From contig NZ_JBMOUD010000016.1 of assembly GCF_049319665.1 (NCBI RefSeq), positions 39,401 through 103,400 on the forward strand: DNA of 64,000 nt, in the 5' to 3' direction. Position 1 is the stretch's first letter. Each line of letters opens with the position of its first letter. Below are positions 54,263 through 62,916 of the stretch, in pieces. The notes below the pieces were generated by a model. The model was not told the origin of the DNA. It was given only the letters and a program-made list of their open reading frames with translations, and made no database searches. Both the position numbers and the translations under genes were made by a program. The DNA is from JBMOUD01 sp049319665 (GTDB lineage: Bacteria > Pseudomonadota > Gammaproteobacteria > Enterobacterales > Enterobacteriaceae).

Positions 54263-54817
54263 ATGGCTAAGGATGCGGGATATAAAAAACATGCAAAGCT
54301 TATACACTGGGGCATGGCCTTTATTATTGTTTTAGTCTGGATTATTGGGTTTTATACCGCCCATTTCCGTGGAAATGCCCCTCGTGGCGGGATATTTCTT
54401 GAATTCCATAAAGGTATTGCTTCTTTAGTATTATTTATGACGATGTGGCGTTTGCTCTATCGCGTCAGTCATGATTATCCTCATTTTCATTCTGATGGCT
54501 CCAGAATGGCACACATGATAATAAAAGTAGGCCATGTACTTTTATATCTCATTGTAATGATTGCCGTTCCGCTTTCGGGGTGGTATTGGAGCTCCGTGGC
54601 AGGGAGCCCTCCGCTGTTACTTGGTATTATCCCATTACCTGCAATTGCTGCGGTCGATCACTCCCACTATATTTTCGGCATGTGGTTGCACCGGCTATTA
54701 GCTTGGTTTGCGGGATTATTGGTTTTAGGACATGCAATGGCGGCATTAAAACATCATTTTTATGATAAGGATGACACGCTAAAGAGAATGTGGAATTTTT
54801 CAAAGAAATCACAATGA
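54263..54817 (+). CDS. Cytochrome b561
   Basis: 184 residues, four membrane helices. Haem-ligand histidines fit KLIHWGMAF (first helix), FHKGIAS (second), VGHVLLYL (third) and VLGHAMAALKHH (fourth), as in CybB. It transfers electrons between a quinone and a partner in the inner membrane. It is followed by an aldehyde dehydrogenase gene, which suggests a small oxidative or detoxifying unit under the divergent MarR protein. Confidence 0.88.
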   Translation: MAKDAGYKKHAKLIHWGMAFIIVLVWIIGFYTAHFRGNAPRGGIFLEFHKGIASLVLFMTMWRLLYRVSHDYPHFHSDGSRMAHMIIKVGHVLLYLIVMIAVPLSGWYWSSVAGSPPLLLGIIPLPAIAAVDHSHYIFGMWLHRLLAWFAGLLVLGHAMAALKHHFYDKDDTLKRMWNFSKKSQ

Positions 54818-54914
54818 ATTTATTGGGTTATCAATCAATTACACTATCGAACTATCACCTTATTAATTTATTACCTTTTCAAACTGTTACCTTATAAAAT
54901 CAATAGGTTATAAA

Positions 54915-56357
54915 ATGACTAAAAATCCTGCGTGTCACTGGATAAATAATGAATGGGTTTATTCTGATGCCGTTCGAGAGGCCATTAACCCTGCAACATA
55001 TGACGTCATTGGCACGTATTATGATGGCAGCGAAGTCGAAGCCCTCCAGGCGATAGCTGCCGCGAAGTATGCTTTCGAAACCACTCGTTGGCGACATGAT
55101 AAAAACCTGCGGGCAAATGTCATTGAAAAAATAGCGCAACGTTTTGAAAAAAATACAGAATGCCTTATTAATCTGTTATCAACAGAGAATGGAAAGCTAA
55201 CGTCTGAAGCGCGGTTCGAAATAAATATGATACCGTCTAAACTGCGTTATTACGGTGCATTAGCCCGATCAGAGAAGGGAGAGTCAGGCACTCCCTTGCC
55301 AGATACATTATCTATAACACTTAAAGAAGCCGTTGGTGTTGCAGGCATTATTGTTCCATGGAATTCGCCTGCCGTTTTGGCTATCCGTTCGTTAGCCCCG
55401 GCGCTAGCGGCCGGTTGTACCTGTGTAGTTAAAATGCCGGGTCAAACCGCATTAACCAACTCACTGATTGCGCATATTTTGTCTCAAGTCGATGAGTTGC
55501 CGCCTGGGGTTATCAATATTTTCAATGAATTCGGCGCTACAGGTGCGCAAACTCTGGTTTCCTCACCTGATACTGATGTTATCAGCTTCACCGGCTCGAC
55601 AAAGACGGGGGCGATTATAGCCGCGCAGGCAGGTAAATTATTCAAACGCTGTGGGTTAGAGTTGGGCGGAAAATCTCCGCATCTCATTTTTAGCGATACC
55701 GACTACACCAAGATGCTTCCGATTCTTCAACGTACTGCTACCGTATTTGCCGGACAATTTTGCATGGCCGGGTCACGCTTTATCGTTCACGAAGATATCG
55801 TTGAACAACTGAGTAGGGATATTGCCCATCACTTTTCTAGTATTAAATTAGGCCCAGCTTCTGACCCTGCAAGTGAAATGGGCCCATTAATAGATAAAGA
55901 AAACGTTGTTCGTGTAGACAAATTGGTTGAGGATGCAATCACTCAAGGGGCTGAAATCATCGCTCGTGGTGGTCCGGTTAAACAGGGGGCATTGGCAAAA
56001 GGTGCGTTTTATATGCCTACGCTGCTAAAACTTTCCGACCCTAACATGGCGATTGTTCAGGAGGAAACATTTGGGCCTGTCATCACTATCCAAACCTTCA
56101 AAACCGAAGAAGAAGCGCTAGTTCTGGCAAATAATAGCCGTTATGGCTTGGCCGCCTCGGTCTGGACTCAGGATGTACACCTAGCGTTTCGTGTATCCAA
56201 AGCATTACAAGTTGGCACGGTATGGATTAACGATTGGGCTAAAGTCTATGATGAATTCGAGGAAGGGGGCTATAAGAGCTCTGGCATCGGTCGCTTAAAC
56301 GGCCCCTCGGCAATGGATGAGTTCTTAGAGATAAAACATATTACATTAACAACTTAA
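54915..56357 (+). CDS. Aldehyde dehydrogenase family protein
   Basis: 480 residues. IIVPWNSPAVLA (about 141-152) is the cofactor and oxyanion Asn region, FTGSTKTG (about 218) the NAD loop, LELGGKSP holds the general base Glu, and AGQFCMAGSR holds catalytic Cys near 282. It oxidises an aldehyde to acid with NAD(P). It follows cytochrome b561 by 97 bp and precedes a YciI-like gene. Substrate unknown. Confidence 0.9.
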   Translation: MTKNPACHWINNEWVYSDAVREAINPATYDVIGTYYDGSEVEALQAIAAAKYAFETTRWRHDKNLRANVIEKIAQRFEKNTECLINLLSTENGKLTSEARFEINMIPSKLRYYGALARSEKGESGTPLPDTLSITLKEAVGVAGIIVPWNSPAVLAIRSLAPALAAGCTCVVKMPGQTALTNSLIAHILSQVDELPPGVINIFNEFGATGAQTLVSSPDTDVISFTGSTKTGAIIAAQAGKLFKRCGLELGGKSPHLIFSDTDYTKMLPILQRTATVFAGQFCMAGSRFIVHEDIVEQLSRDIAHHFSSIKLGPASDPASEMGPLIDKENVVRVDKLVEDAITQGAEIIARGGPVKQGALAKGAFYMPTLLKLSDPNMAIVQEETFGPVITIQTFKTEEEALVLANNSRYGLAASVWTQDVHLAFRVSKALQVGTVWINDWAKVYDEFEEGGYKSSGIGRLNGPSAMDEFLEIKHITLTT

Positions 56358-56415
56358 TGATTTTCATTTTGCATTTGATAGATGAATGTCAATGGCGTCT
56401 TATCGAGGATATTTT

Positions 56416-56715
56416 ATGATATTTGCAATCTACTGCCGTTTTAATCCAGAAAAAAAACATTTGCGTGAATCATTGCTAAGCGAGCATCGGGGATACTTAA
56501 AGTTGTTTTCTGAGTCTTTTTCTTTTGCTGGCCCATTGTTAGATGAAGCCGGTCAATTTTATGGTTCTCTGATTGTGATGGAGTTCGATAAAATATCTGA
56601 CGCAACCAACTGGATTAATGATGAACCATTTAATAAGAATGGACTATTTGCCAAGGTTGAGATAAACGAATTCAAAAATCTTTGGGAGCAGAAAACAGGT
56701 TTTCCAACCATTTAA
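56416..56715 (+). CDS. YciI-like protein
   Basis: 99 residues from ATG 56416 after GAGGATATTTT; an ATG at 56386 would add ten residues. Ferredoxin-like fold: MIFAIYCRF, RESLLSEHRGYLKLFSES, GSLIVMEFDKISDATNWIND and PFNKNGLF fit the YciI/YCII family. Function unclear; members act as small lyase-like or accessory enzymes. Likely in the aldehyde dehydrogenase operon. Confidence 0.82.
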   Translation: MIFAIYCRFNPEKKHLRESLLSEHRGYLKLFSESFSFAGPLLDEAGQFYGSLIVMEFDKISDATNWINDEPFNKNGLFAKVEINEFKNLWEQKTGFPTI

Positions 56716-56720
56716 GAGCT

Positions 56721-56847
56721 TATACCCCAAATAATTGGAGTTGCCTCAAGGCGGCAAGGGAACGCATCCCGATGAGCTTACGTGGGTAAGTGATTCGGGT
56801 AAGTGAGCGTAGCCAACGCAGAAGCAACTTCAAGTATGACGGGTATA
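56721..56847. repeat. ERIC element (full length)
   Basis: Exactly 127 bp from TATACCC to GGGTATA, with central ATGAGCTTACGTGGGTAAGT and GTAAGTGAGCG core. This is the full-size enterobacterial repetitive intergenic consensus in its yersinial variant. Confidence 0.92.
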
Positions 56848-57004
56848 TAAATAACACTGTTGCGCCAGGTCTATAATGTCTGGCACAACATCATCTCTCC
56901 CTTCATTTTTTCAGATAATAAGCCTTTCAAGCAGTGGTGTGTTTAACCCGCGGGCATTTCTTTTATATTCCGCATGAACATTTCATGCTATTACGGCACT
57001 GAAG

Positions 57005-57070
57005 ACAAGCCATCGATAAAGTTATCAAAGACCGCGGGCATGCCGCCGCACGTAATAAAACCGTTTTATA
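57005..57070 (-). pseudogene. Relic of a flavin-monooxygenase C-terminus
   Basis: Minus-strand translation NGFITCGGMPAVFDNFIDG aligns with DGFIVRGGTPTAFDDFVDT near the end of the flavin monooxygenase encoded at 61129-62472, then diverges and stops. Only about 20 codons remain. A still more degraded version (about 58766-58790) lies before the second serralysin gene. Confidence 0.65.
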
Positions 57071-57267
57071 AACTGATACTTAATATAATTTTCTCCAATT
57101 AAACATAAAGAATATCTTAGTGAGTCGTCTGCCGGGAATTTAAAGGTAACTTGAGGTGGTTGAAAAATAAACTACCATTAAAAAGCTGATAGTTGAAATA
57201 TTAGCAATGCTTTATCAATTAACCCTATGAGATGTAACTGGATAATATCTACATATTGGAGAAAGTT

Positions 57268-58716
57268 ATGGATAATGCTTTGAATGGAAAAACGACAGGT
57301 TGGGATAACGTCGATGATTTACTCAACTACCATAATCGCGGAAACGGTTTGGAGATAAATGGGAAGACCTCATATGATCTTGAGCAGGCAGGTATACAGA
57401 TCGCAAGGGGAGATTACACGTGGAATGGTGTGGGCGTAACCGGTAAGGAAGCTACCGTCACTTATTCTTTTCCCGCCTGGGCAGCTGGGAGGTATAATAT
57501 CGGTGGAGATCGTATTCACTCCGCATTCACCTCAGAACAACAAGCGCAGGCCAAGTTATCATTACAGTCCTGGTCTGATGTCGCCAATCTTAAGTTCGTC
57601 GAAGTCAGTGGCGACCAATATTCCAATATAACCTTTGGTAATATTTATGCGCCCAAGACTCAGGCGTATGCGCTACTCCCTCATACGACGGATAAGAATG
57701 GCAACCCGTATCATGATTATCGGGGTTATGATGCTTCTGGGCAATCCTGGTACAGCACGACAGGGTCGGGTAACCAGCATCCTGAGTTGGGCAACTACGG
57801 GCGATTAACCTTTACCCATGAAATTGGCCACACGTTAGGACTCGACCACCCTGGGGACTATAATGCCAGCGATGATCCTAATAAAAATCCTACCTATGCT
57901 GATGCTGCCTATGCGGAGGATACGCGCGGATTTAGTGTGATGAGCTATTTTGACGCAACAATCACGGGGCAGGATTTCGCCGGGAGTTATGCTGCGGCTC
58001 CGCTGTTGGATGATATCGCCGCTATTCAGCACTTGTACGGTGCGAACATGACCACCCGTACTGGCGATACGATATATGGCTTTAATTCCAATACCGATCG
58101 GGATTTCTATACCGCGACAAATAGCAATCAGAAATTGATTTTCTCCGTTTGGGATGCGGGCGGTAATGATACTCTCGATTTCTCTGGTTATTCTCAGGAT
58201 CAACGTATCAACCTGAACGCCGGTTCTTTCTCTGATGTAGGCGGGCTGAAAGGTAACGTTTCCATTGCGGCTGGAGTGACTATCGAGAACGCCATTGGTG
58301 GCTCGGGTAACGACGTGATTGTCGGTAACGACGCAGATAACATCATTAAAGGTGGGGCTGGTAATGATGTTATCTATGGCGGGGGCGGACAAGATCAACT
58401 GTGGGGCGGCAGCGGTAACGATATCTTTGTGTTCTCTGAGCTGAACGACTCGCCTTATCAGGCCCCAGATAAGATCTGGGATTTTGAGACAGGCAAGGAC
58501 AAGATTGACTTATCCTTCTTTAACCAAGGGGATAAAGGCAGCGACTTCATTCATTTTGTTGACCATTTCAGCGGTCAGTCTGGTGAAGCCCTGTTGTCGT
58601 ATGATACCCAGAGCAACCTCAGCGATCTGGCATTAAACATCAACGGCGGTGCAAATCCAGATTTCTTGGTGCATATCGTCGGCCAGGCCAATGTGGCTAC
58701 CGACTTTATCGTGTAA
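57268..58716 (+). CDS. Serralysin metalloprotease 1
   Basis: 482 residues from ATG 57268 (GGAG site); the TTG at 57256 is rejected. Secreted zinc protease of the M10B family. HEIGHTLGLDH at 184-194 gives the three zinc His and catalytic Glu, and SVMSYF is the Met-turn. Calcium-binding RTX repeats (GGSGND, GGAGND, GGGGQD, GGSGND) occupy about 350-390. The C-terminus ATDFIV is the type I secretion signal. No Sec signal; a short propeptide precedes the catalytic domain. Exporter genes are not in the window. Ends with a terminator. Confidence 0.95.
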   Translation: MDNALNGKTTGWDNVDDLLNYHNRGNGLEINGKTSYDLEQAGIQIARGDYTWNGVGVTGKEATVTYSFPAWAAGRYNIGGDRIHSAFTSEQQAQAKLSLQSWSDVANLKFVEVSGDQYSNITFGNIYAPKTQAYALLPHTTDKNGNPYHDYRGYDASGQSWYSTTGSGNQHPELGNYGRLTFTHEIGHTLGLDHPGDYNASDDPNKNPTYADAAYAEDTRGFSVMSYFDATITGQDFAGSYAAAPLLDDIAAIQHLYGANMTTRTGDTIYGFNSNTDRDFYTATNSNQKLIFSVWDAGGNDTLDFSGYSQDQRINLNAGSFSDVGGLKGNVSIAAGVTIENAIGGSGNDVIVGNDADNIIKGGAGNDVIYGGGGQDQLWGGSGNDIFVFSELNDSPYQAPDKIWDFETGKDKIDLSFFNQGDKGSDFIHFVDHFSGQSGEALLSYDTQSNLSDLALNINGGANPDFLVHIVGQANVATDFIV

Positions 58717-58722
58717 AATGAT

Positions 58723-58751
58723 AACGGCGGGTGATGATACCCGCCGTTTAA
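58723..58751 (+). terminator. Terminator after serralysin 1
   Basis: AACGGCGGGT (58723-58732) with ACCCGCCGTT (58739-58748), loop GATGAT, six bases after the stop. Confidence 0.85.
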
Positions 58752-58986
58752 TATTATAGTATGTCCACACACGCAATAAAATCGTCCTGTAAACTGATAC
58801 TTAATCTATTTTTCGGCAATAAAAATAAAGAACATCTTAGTTAGTTATCTGTTACGTCATTTTAATGGCCTTGAGATGGTCGGAAAATAAACTAGTATTA
58901 AAAGTTGCAGGGTGAACTATCAGTAATACTTTATTAATTAAGTCTATGAGATGTAACAGGGTAATATCTACATACTGGAGAACATT

Positions 58987-60453
58987 ATGGATAATGCTTT
59001 AAACGGGAAGAAAACAGGTTGGGCTAGCGTCAATGACTTACTCAACTACCATAATCGCGGAAGCGGTTTGAATATAAATAACAAGACATCATTTGATATT
59101 GATACTGCCGGCAAACAAATCTCCCGCAGCGAACAAACCTGGAATGGCGTGCATGTTACGGGCAAAGGGGCAACCGTCACTTACTCTTTCCCTGACTGGG
59201 ACTACAGTAAGAAAAATTTAAACTCGAGATTCGCGGGTGATCAAGACACGGGGCTGAGTAAGTTTACGGCAGAGCAGAAAGAACAAGCGAAACTTTCATT
59301 ACAGTCTTGGTCAGATGTCGCAAATATTAAATTCGTCGAAGTCGCGCCCAATGTCCGTTCAAATATCACCTTTGGTAATTTTCAAGGTGATGGGCAAGCC
59401 TATGCGATAAAGCCTCAAACCGGCGCGGGCAATGATTATAGTGGGCGTAATACTGACGGGCAAAGTTGGTTTAATATCAATTACGACCGTGCTAATACCA
59501 GTGATGGTGTTTATGCCAATTTGCATCCGGCATTAGGTAATTACGGCCGTTTAACCTTTACTCATGAAATTGGCCATACCTTGGGATTAGATCACCCTGG
59601 CGTTTATAATGCCGGGCAGGGTAATCCAACCTATGCCAATGCAAACTATGCCGAAGATACTCGTCAGTTTAGCGTCATGAGCTACTGGAGCGAATCGATG
59701 ACCGGCGGGGATAATCGCGGAAGCTATGCCGCGGCTCCGCTGGTGGATGATATCGCCGCTATTCAGCATTTGTACGGCGCGAACATGTCCACCCGTACTG
59801 GCGATACCATTTATGGCTTTAATTCTAATACCGGCCGGGATTTCTATACCGCGACAAATAGCAACCAGAAACTGATTTTCTCCGTTTGGGATGCGGGCGG
59901 TAATGATACTCTCGATTTCTCTGGTTATTCTCAGGATCAACGCATCAACCTGAACGCCGGCTCTTTCTCTGATGTCGGTGGGCTGAAAGGTAACGTATCC
60001 ATCGCTGCCGGGGTGACTATCGAGAACGCCATCGGCGGTTCGGGTAACGACGTGATTGTCGGCAACGATGCCGATAACATCATCAAAGGCGGTGCCGGCA
60101 ATGATGTTATTTATGGCGGCGGCGGGCAGGATCAGCTATGGGGCGGCAGCGGTAACGATATCTTTGTCTTCTCTGCCCTGAGCGACTCACCTTATAAGTC
60201 GCCTGATAAAATCTGGGATTTTGAGACAGGTAAGGACAAGATTGACCTATCCTTCTTTAATCAGGGGAGTAAAGGCAGCGACTTCATTCATTTTGTTGAC
60301 CATTTCAGCGGTCAGGCGGGTGAAGCCCTGTTGTCGTATAATGCCCAGAGCAATCTCAGCGATCTGGCATTAAATATCAACGGTGGTGCGAATCCAGATT
60401 TCTTGGTGAACATCGTCGGCAAGGCGAATGTGGCTACCGACTTTATCGTTTAA
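58987..60453 (+). CDS. Serralysin metalloprotease 2
   Basis: 488 residues. Same architecture as the first: HEIGHTLGLDH at 193-203, SVMSYW Met-turn, RTX repeats and ATDFIV end. The N-terminal half differs substantially from serralysin 1, whereas the last ~240 residues are nearly identical, with only scattered silent and missense changes. The 200-bp upstream regions are also related. This points to tandem duplication followed by gene conversion of the RTX part. It is closer than copy 1 to Serratia serralysin in the YWSE-M-GGDN loop. Confidence 0.95.
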   Translation: MDNALNGKKTGWASVNDLLNYHNRGSGLNINNKTSFDIDTAGKQISRSEQTWNGVHVTGKGATVTYSFPDWDYSKKNLNSRFAGDQDTGLSKFTAEQKEQAKLSLQSWSDVANIKFVEVAPNVRSNITFGNFQGDGQAYAIKPQTGAGNDYSGRNTDGQSWFNINYDRANTSDGVYANLHPALGNYGRLTFTHEIGHTLGLDHPGVYNAGQGNPTYANANYAEDTRQFSVMSYWSESMTGGDNRGSYAAAPLVDDIAAIQHLYGANMSTRTGDTIYGFNSNTGRDFYTATNSNQKLIFSVWDAGGNDTLDFSGYSQDQRINLNAGSFSDVGGLKGNVSIAAGVTIENAIGGSGNDVIVGNDADNIIKGGAGNDVIYGGGGQDQLWGGSGNDIFVFSALSDSPYKSPDKIWDFETGKDKIDLSFFNQGSKGSDFIHFVDHFSGQAGEALLSYNAQSNLSDLALNINGGANPDFLVNIVGKANVATDFIV

Positions 60454-60462
60454 AACTGCAAC

Positions 60463-60486
60463 GGTGGGTGCTGGCACCCACCATTT
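60463..60486 (+). terminator. Terminator hairpin after serralysin 2
   Basis: GGTGGGTGC (60463-60471) with GCACCCACC (60474-60482), followed by ATTTC. The inhibitor gene lies beyond, so it may be only partly effective. Confidence 0.75.
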
Positions 60487-60632
60487 CAGTGCGATGACAA
60501 TGTCGCCGTGAAAATTGAGATATCCGGGCATAGTACGCCTAGGGGCGCTCCGACGGACAAGCCGCTCCGACCCCAACGGCGTACTTTCCCTAATCATCGG
60601 CTTTGTCCGCAGTCTGCGATGGGTGTTGGCAT

Positions 60633-61001
60633 ATGCGTAAAACCCTTATTATTGGAATGATGCTATTTTTCTCAGGAGCTTCTATGGCAAGCAGTATGGT
60701 CTTACCTTCAGCCGAATCGCTATCCGGTGAATGGACAGTGGCTGATAAAGCACAGTCATGCGTTGTTCATCTCAGCGCGCAGAGCGATCAATCTGCAAAT
60801 GGCTTCCAGTTGCGTCTGTTGTCCGATTGTCCACACGATGTGCTGCCGCAAGCCCCTGTGGCGTGGCGTCCGACGCCAGATGGCATCGCTTTATTAGACA
60901 AAGAGGGATTAACCGTTGTTTTTTTCTCACAGGATGGGGAACATTATCGCAGCCAAATCTGGGATAGCGCGGGTAAAATTCTAACCAGAAACAAACCGTA
61001 G
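60633..61001 (+). CDS. inh: Inh-type serralysin inhibitor
   Basis: About 122 residues from ATG 60633; a TTG at 60603 is less likely. Signal peptide MRKTLIIGMMLFFSGASMA. The mature part has LSGEWTVAD and the two Cys (QSCVVH, SDCPHD) of the AprI/Inh family, an eight-stranded barrel that blocks the protease active site with its N-terminus in the periplasm. It lies directly downstream of the serralysin genes, as in Serratia, Dickeya and Y. ruckeri loci, and protects the periplasm from misdirected enzyme. Confidence 0.9.
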   Translation: MRKTLIIGMMLFFSGASMASSMVLPSAESLSGEWTVADKAQSCVVHLSAQSDQSANGFQLRLLSDCPHDVLPQAPVAWRPTPDGIALLDKEGLTVVFFSQDGEHYRSQIWDSAGKILTRNKP

Positions 61002-61085
61002 TTTGCTGGCGTTGATACTGGCTTCAGGCGATATACGTCAATACACCGCGCATAGCCAATATCGATGCTGTTTCAGATCTGAAAT

Positions 61086-61124
61086 TAATCGCCCAAACAG
61101 GCAGTGTCTGCTGTTTGAGCGTTA
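61086..61124. terminator. Bidirectional terminator between inhibitor and monooxygenase 3
   Basis: TTAATCGCCCAAACAG and CTGTTTGAGCGTTAA pair with small bulges, ending in ATTTTT on the plus strand. The genes on both sides are convergent. Confidence 0.8.
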
Positions 61125-61128
61125 ATTT

Positions 61129-62472
61129 TTAAGCTGTTACGGGTTCTGGCTGCGGCCATTTCACCGCAAATTGGTTTTCCGGTTCGCGCAATCCAAGATT
61201 TTCTCGCAAAGTATTGCCCTCATATTCCGTGCGATACAGCCCACGCTGTTGCAGCAACGGGATCACCGTATCAACAAAATCATCAAAAGCCGTTGGCGTA
61301 CCGCCGCGTACAATAAAGCCGTCCGTTGCCCCCGAGGTAAACCAGTGCTCCAATCCATCAGCCACATCGCTGGCGGTGCCGAGGAAAGTGGGGCGTGGCG
61401 TCGCCGCTTCTAATGCAGCCTGGCGCAGCGTTAAGCCCCGTTCTTTAGCATCGCGTTTAATTTCATCGGTGGTGCTGCGGAAACTATTCTGGCCCAATTC
61501 ACCGATATCAGGGAACGGCGCGTCGAGGTCGTGCTGGCTAAAATCATAGTGCTCAAAATAGCGGCCAAGGTGCTCAACTGCGCTGGCAACCGTTACCAAC
61601 TGTGCGGTTTGCTGATATTTATATTCGGCATCCTCAACGGTATCGCCAATGATCACGCTAATGCCCTGGAACAGGCGGATATCCTCGGCATCGCGGCCGT
61701 TCTCTATCAACTGGCGCTTCACATCCTGATAAAACTCGCGGGCAAGTTCCGGCGTGGCCTGACGCGTATAAATGGCGTCTGCCGCCTCGGCGGCAAAGGC
61801 TTTGCCTTGCTCAGACGCCCCGGCCTGGAACACAATTGGTCGGCCCTGCGGCGAGCGGCCAACGTTCAGCGGACCGGCTACCGAAAAATATTTGCCCTGA
61901 TGATTGAGCGTGTGCAATTTGCTGGCATCAAAGAACTGCCCGCTGTTTTTATCGCGAACAAAAGCATCGTCCTCCCAGGAATCCCATAAACCTTTCACCA
62001 CATCGACATATTCGCTGGCAATACGATAGCGCTCATCATGCTCCGGGTGTTTATCGCGAGAAAAGTTCTTAGCCGACCCTTCCAACGGCGACGTCACCAC
62101 ATTCCAGCCGGCGCGACCGCCGCTAAGATGATCCAGACTGGCAAACTGACGGGCGACGGTAAACGGCTCGCTGTATGAGGTCGAAAGCGTCGCCACCAGG
62201 CCAATCTTATGTGTTACCAACGACAGCGCAGAGAGCAGAGTGATTGGCTCAAAACGATTGAGAAAATGCGGGATCGACTTTTCGGTAATAAACAGCCCGT
62301 CGGCCACAAATAAGAAATCGAATTTTGCTTGTTCTGCTTTCTGCGCCAGCTGTTGGCAAAACTTAATATTAATACTGGCGTCCGCCACCGCATCCGGGTG
62401 TCGCCACGCCGACATATTGCCAGACGCGCCCTGAATAATAGCCCCTAAACGTAACTGTCTTTTTTGCGTCAT
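61129..62472 (-). CDS. FMN-dependent monooxygenase 3, NtaA/SnaA/DszA family
   Basis: 447 residues from ATG 62472; the TTG at 62490 is not supported. Luciferase fold: RQLRLGAIIQGASGNMSAWRH, SLDHLSGGRAGWNVVTS, YFSVAGPLNVGRSPQGRP, and the TLRENLGLREPEN end. It is longer at the C-terminus than monooxygenases 1 and 2. Closest to the alkanesulfonate/S-alkylcysteine or NTA-type oxygenases; substrate unknown. A ~20-codon copy of its C-terminal part survives at 57005-57070, showing past rearrangement with the protease genes. Confidence 0.87.
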   Translation of the reverse strand: MTQKRQLRLGAIIQGASGNMSAWRHPDAVADASINIKFCQQLAQKAEQAKFDFLFVADGLFITEKSIPHFLNRFEPITLLSALSLVTHKIGLVATLSTSYSEPFTVARQFASLDHLSGGRAGWNVVTSPLEGSAKNFSRDKHPEHDERYRIASEYVDVVKGLWDSWEDDAFVRDKNSGQFFDASKLHTLNHQGKYFSVAGPLNVGRSPQGRPIVFQAGASEQGKAFAAEAADAIYTRQATPELAREFYQDVKRQLIENGRDAEDIRLFQGISVIIGDTVEDAEYKYQQTAQLVTVASAVEHLGRYFEHYDFSQHDLDAPFPDIGELGQNSFRSTTDEIKRDAKERGLTLRQAALEAATPRPTFLGTASDVADGLEHWFTSGATDGFIVRGGTPTAFDDFVDTVIPLLQQRGLYRTEYEGNTLRENLGLREPENQFAVKWPQPEPVTA

Positions 62473-62635
62473 ATTTATGCCTTTGCCCAATGTCGACTGC
62501 CACAGCGGTCAATGAGGTGGATAGGTGTTGATCTAGCTTGATTATTAAATTCGATAGCCCGCGAAGTAAAACAACAATAGTGGCTATCGAGTTGCGAAAA
62601 TGAGATAGGGGGAGGTAATATAAGGGGAGGCTAAG

Positions 62636-62755
62636 TTGAACGTGTTTGTTACAGGGAGACTTGGTAGTCATAATAATGAGCAAATGGAGTTAGCTGTGAA
62701 GGTAGATGATACTCTCTATCTTGTGGTCGATAGGAGTGTTATTAATAACAAGTAA
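62636..62755 (+). CDS. Possible small protein, 39 residues
   Basis: TTG start preceded by AAGGGGAGG at good spacing, ending at TAA 62753-62755. The product contains ELAVKVDDTLYLVVDRSV. No family recognised. The strong ribosome site is the only support. The rest of the 62473-62916 spacer is AT-rich with no other signal. Confidence 0.3.
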   Translation: MNVFVTGRLGSHNNEQMELAVKVDDTLYLVVDRSVINNK

Positions 62756-62916
62756 ATTTTTAACCCGGTTTGAGAGGCAATTTAACACTATAAGTTGACT
62801 CGGTTAGTATTGAGCTGTATGAATGATCTAGATTATATTCTAAATTAACTATCAAAATTAAAAAGTTAAATGTATATTCTGTTTGGGGAGTAGCAGAGAG
62901 CCTTAAAGAGTTTTTC

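Noticed and set aside
57256..57267. TTG start for serralysin 1
   Set aside because: ATG 57268 has the GGAG site and matches the start of serralysin 2.
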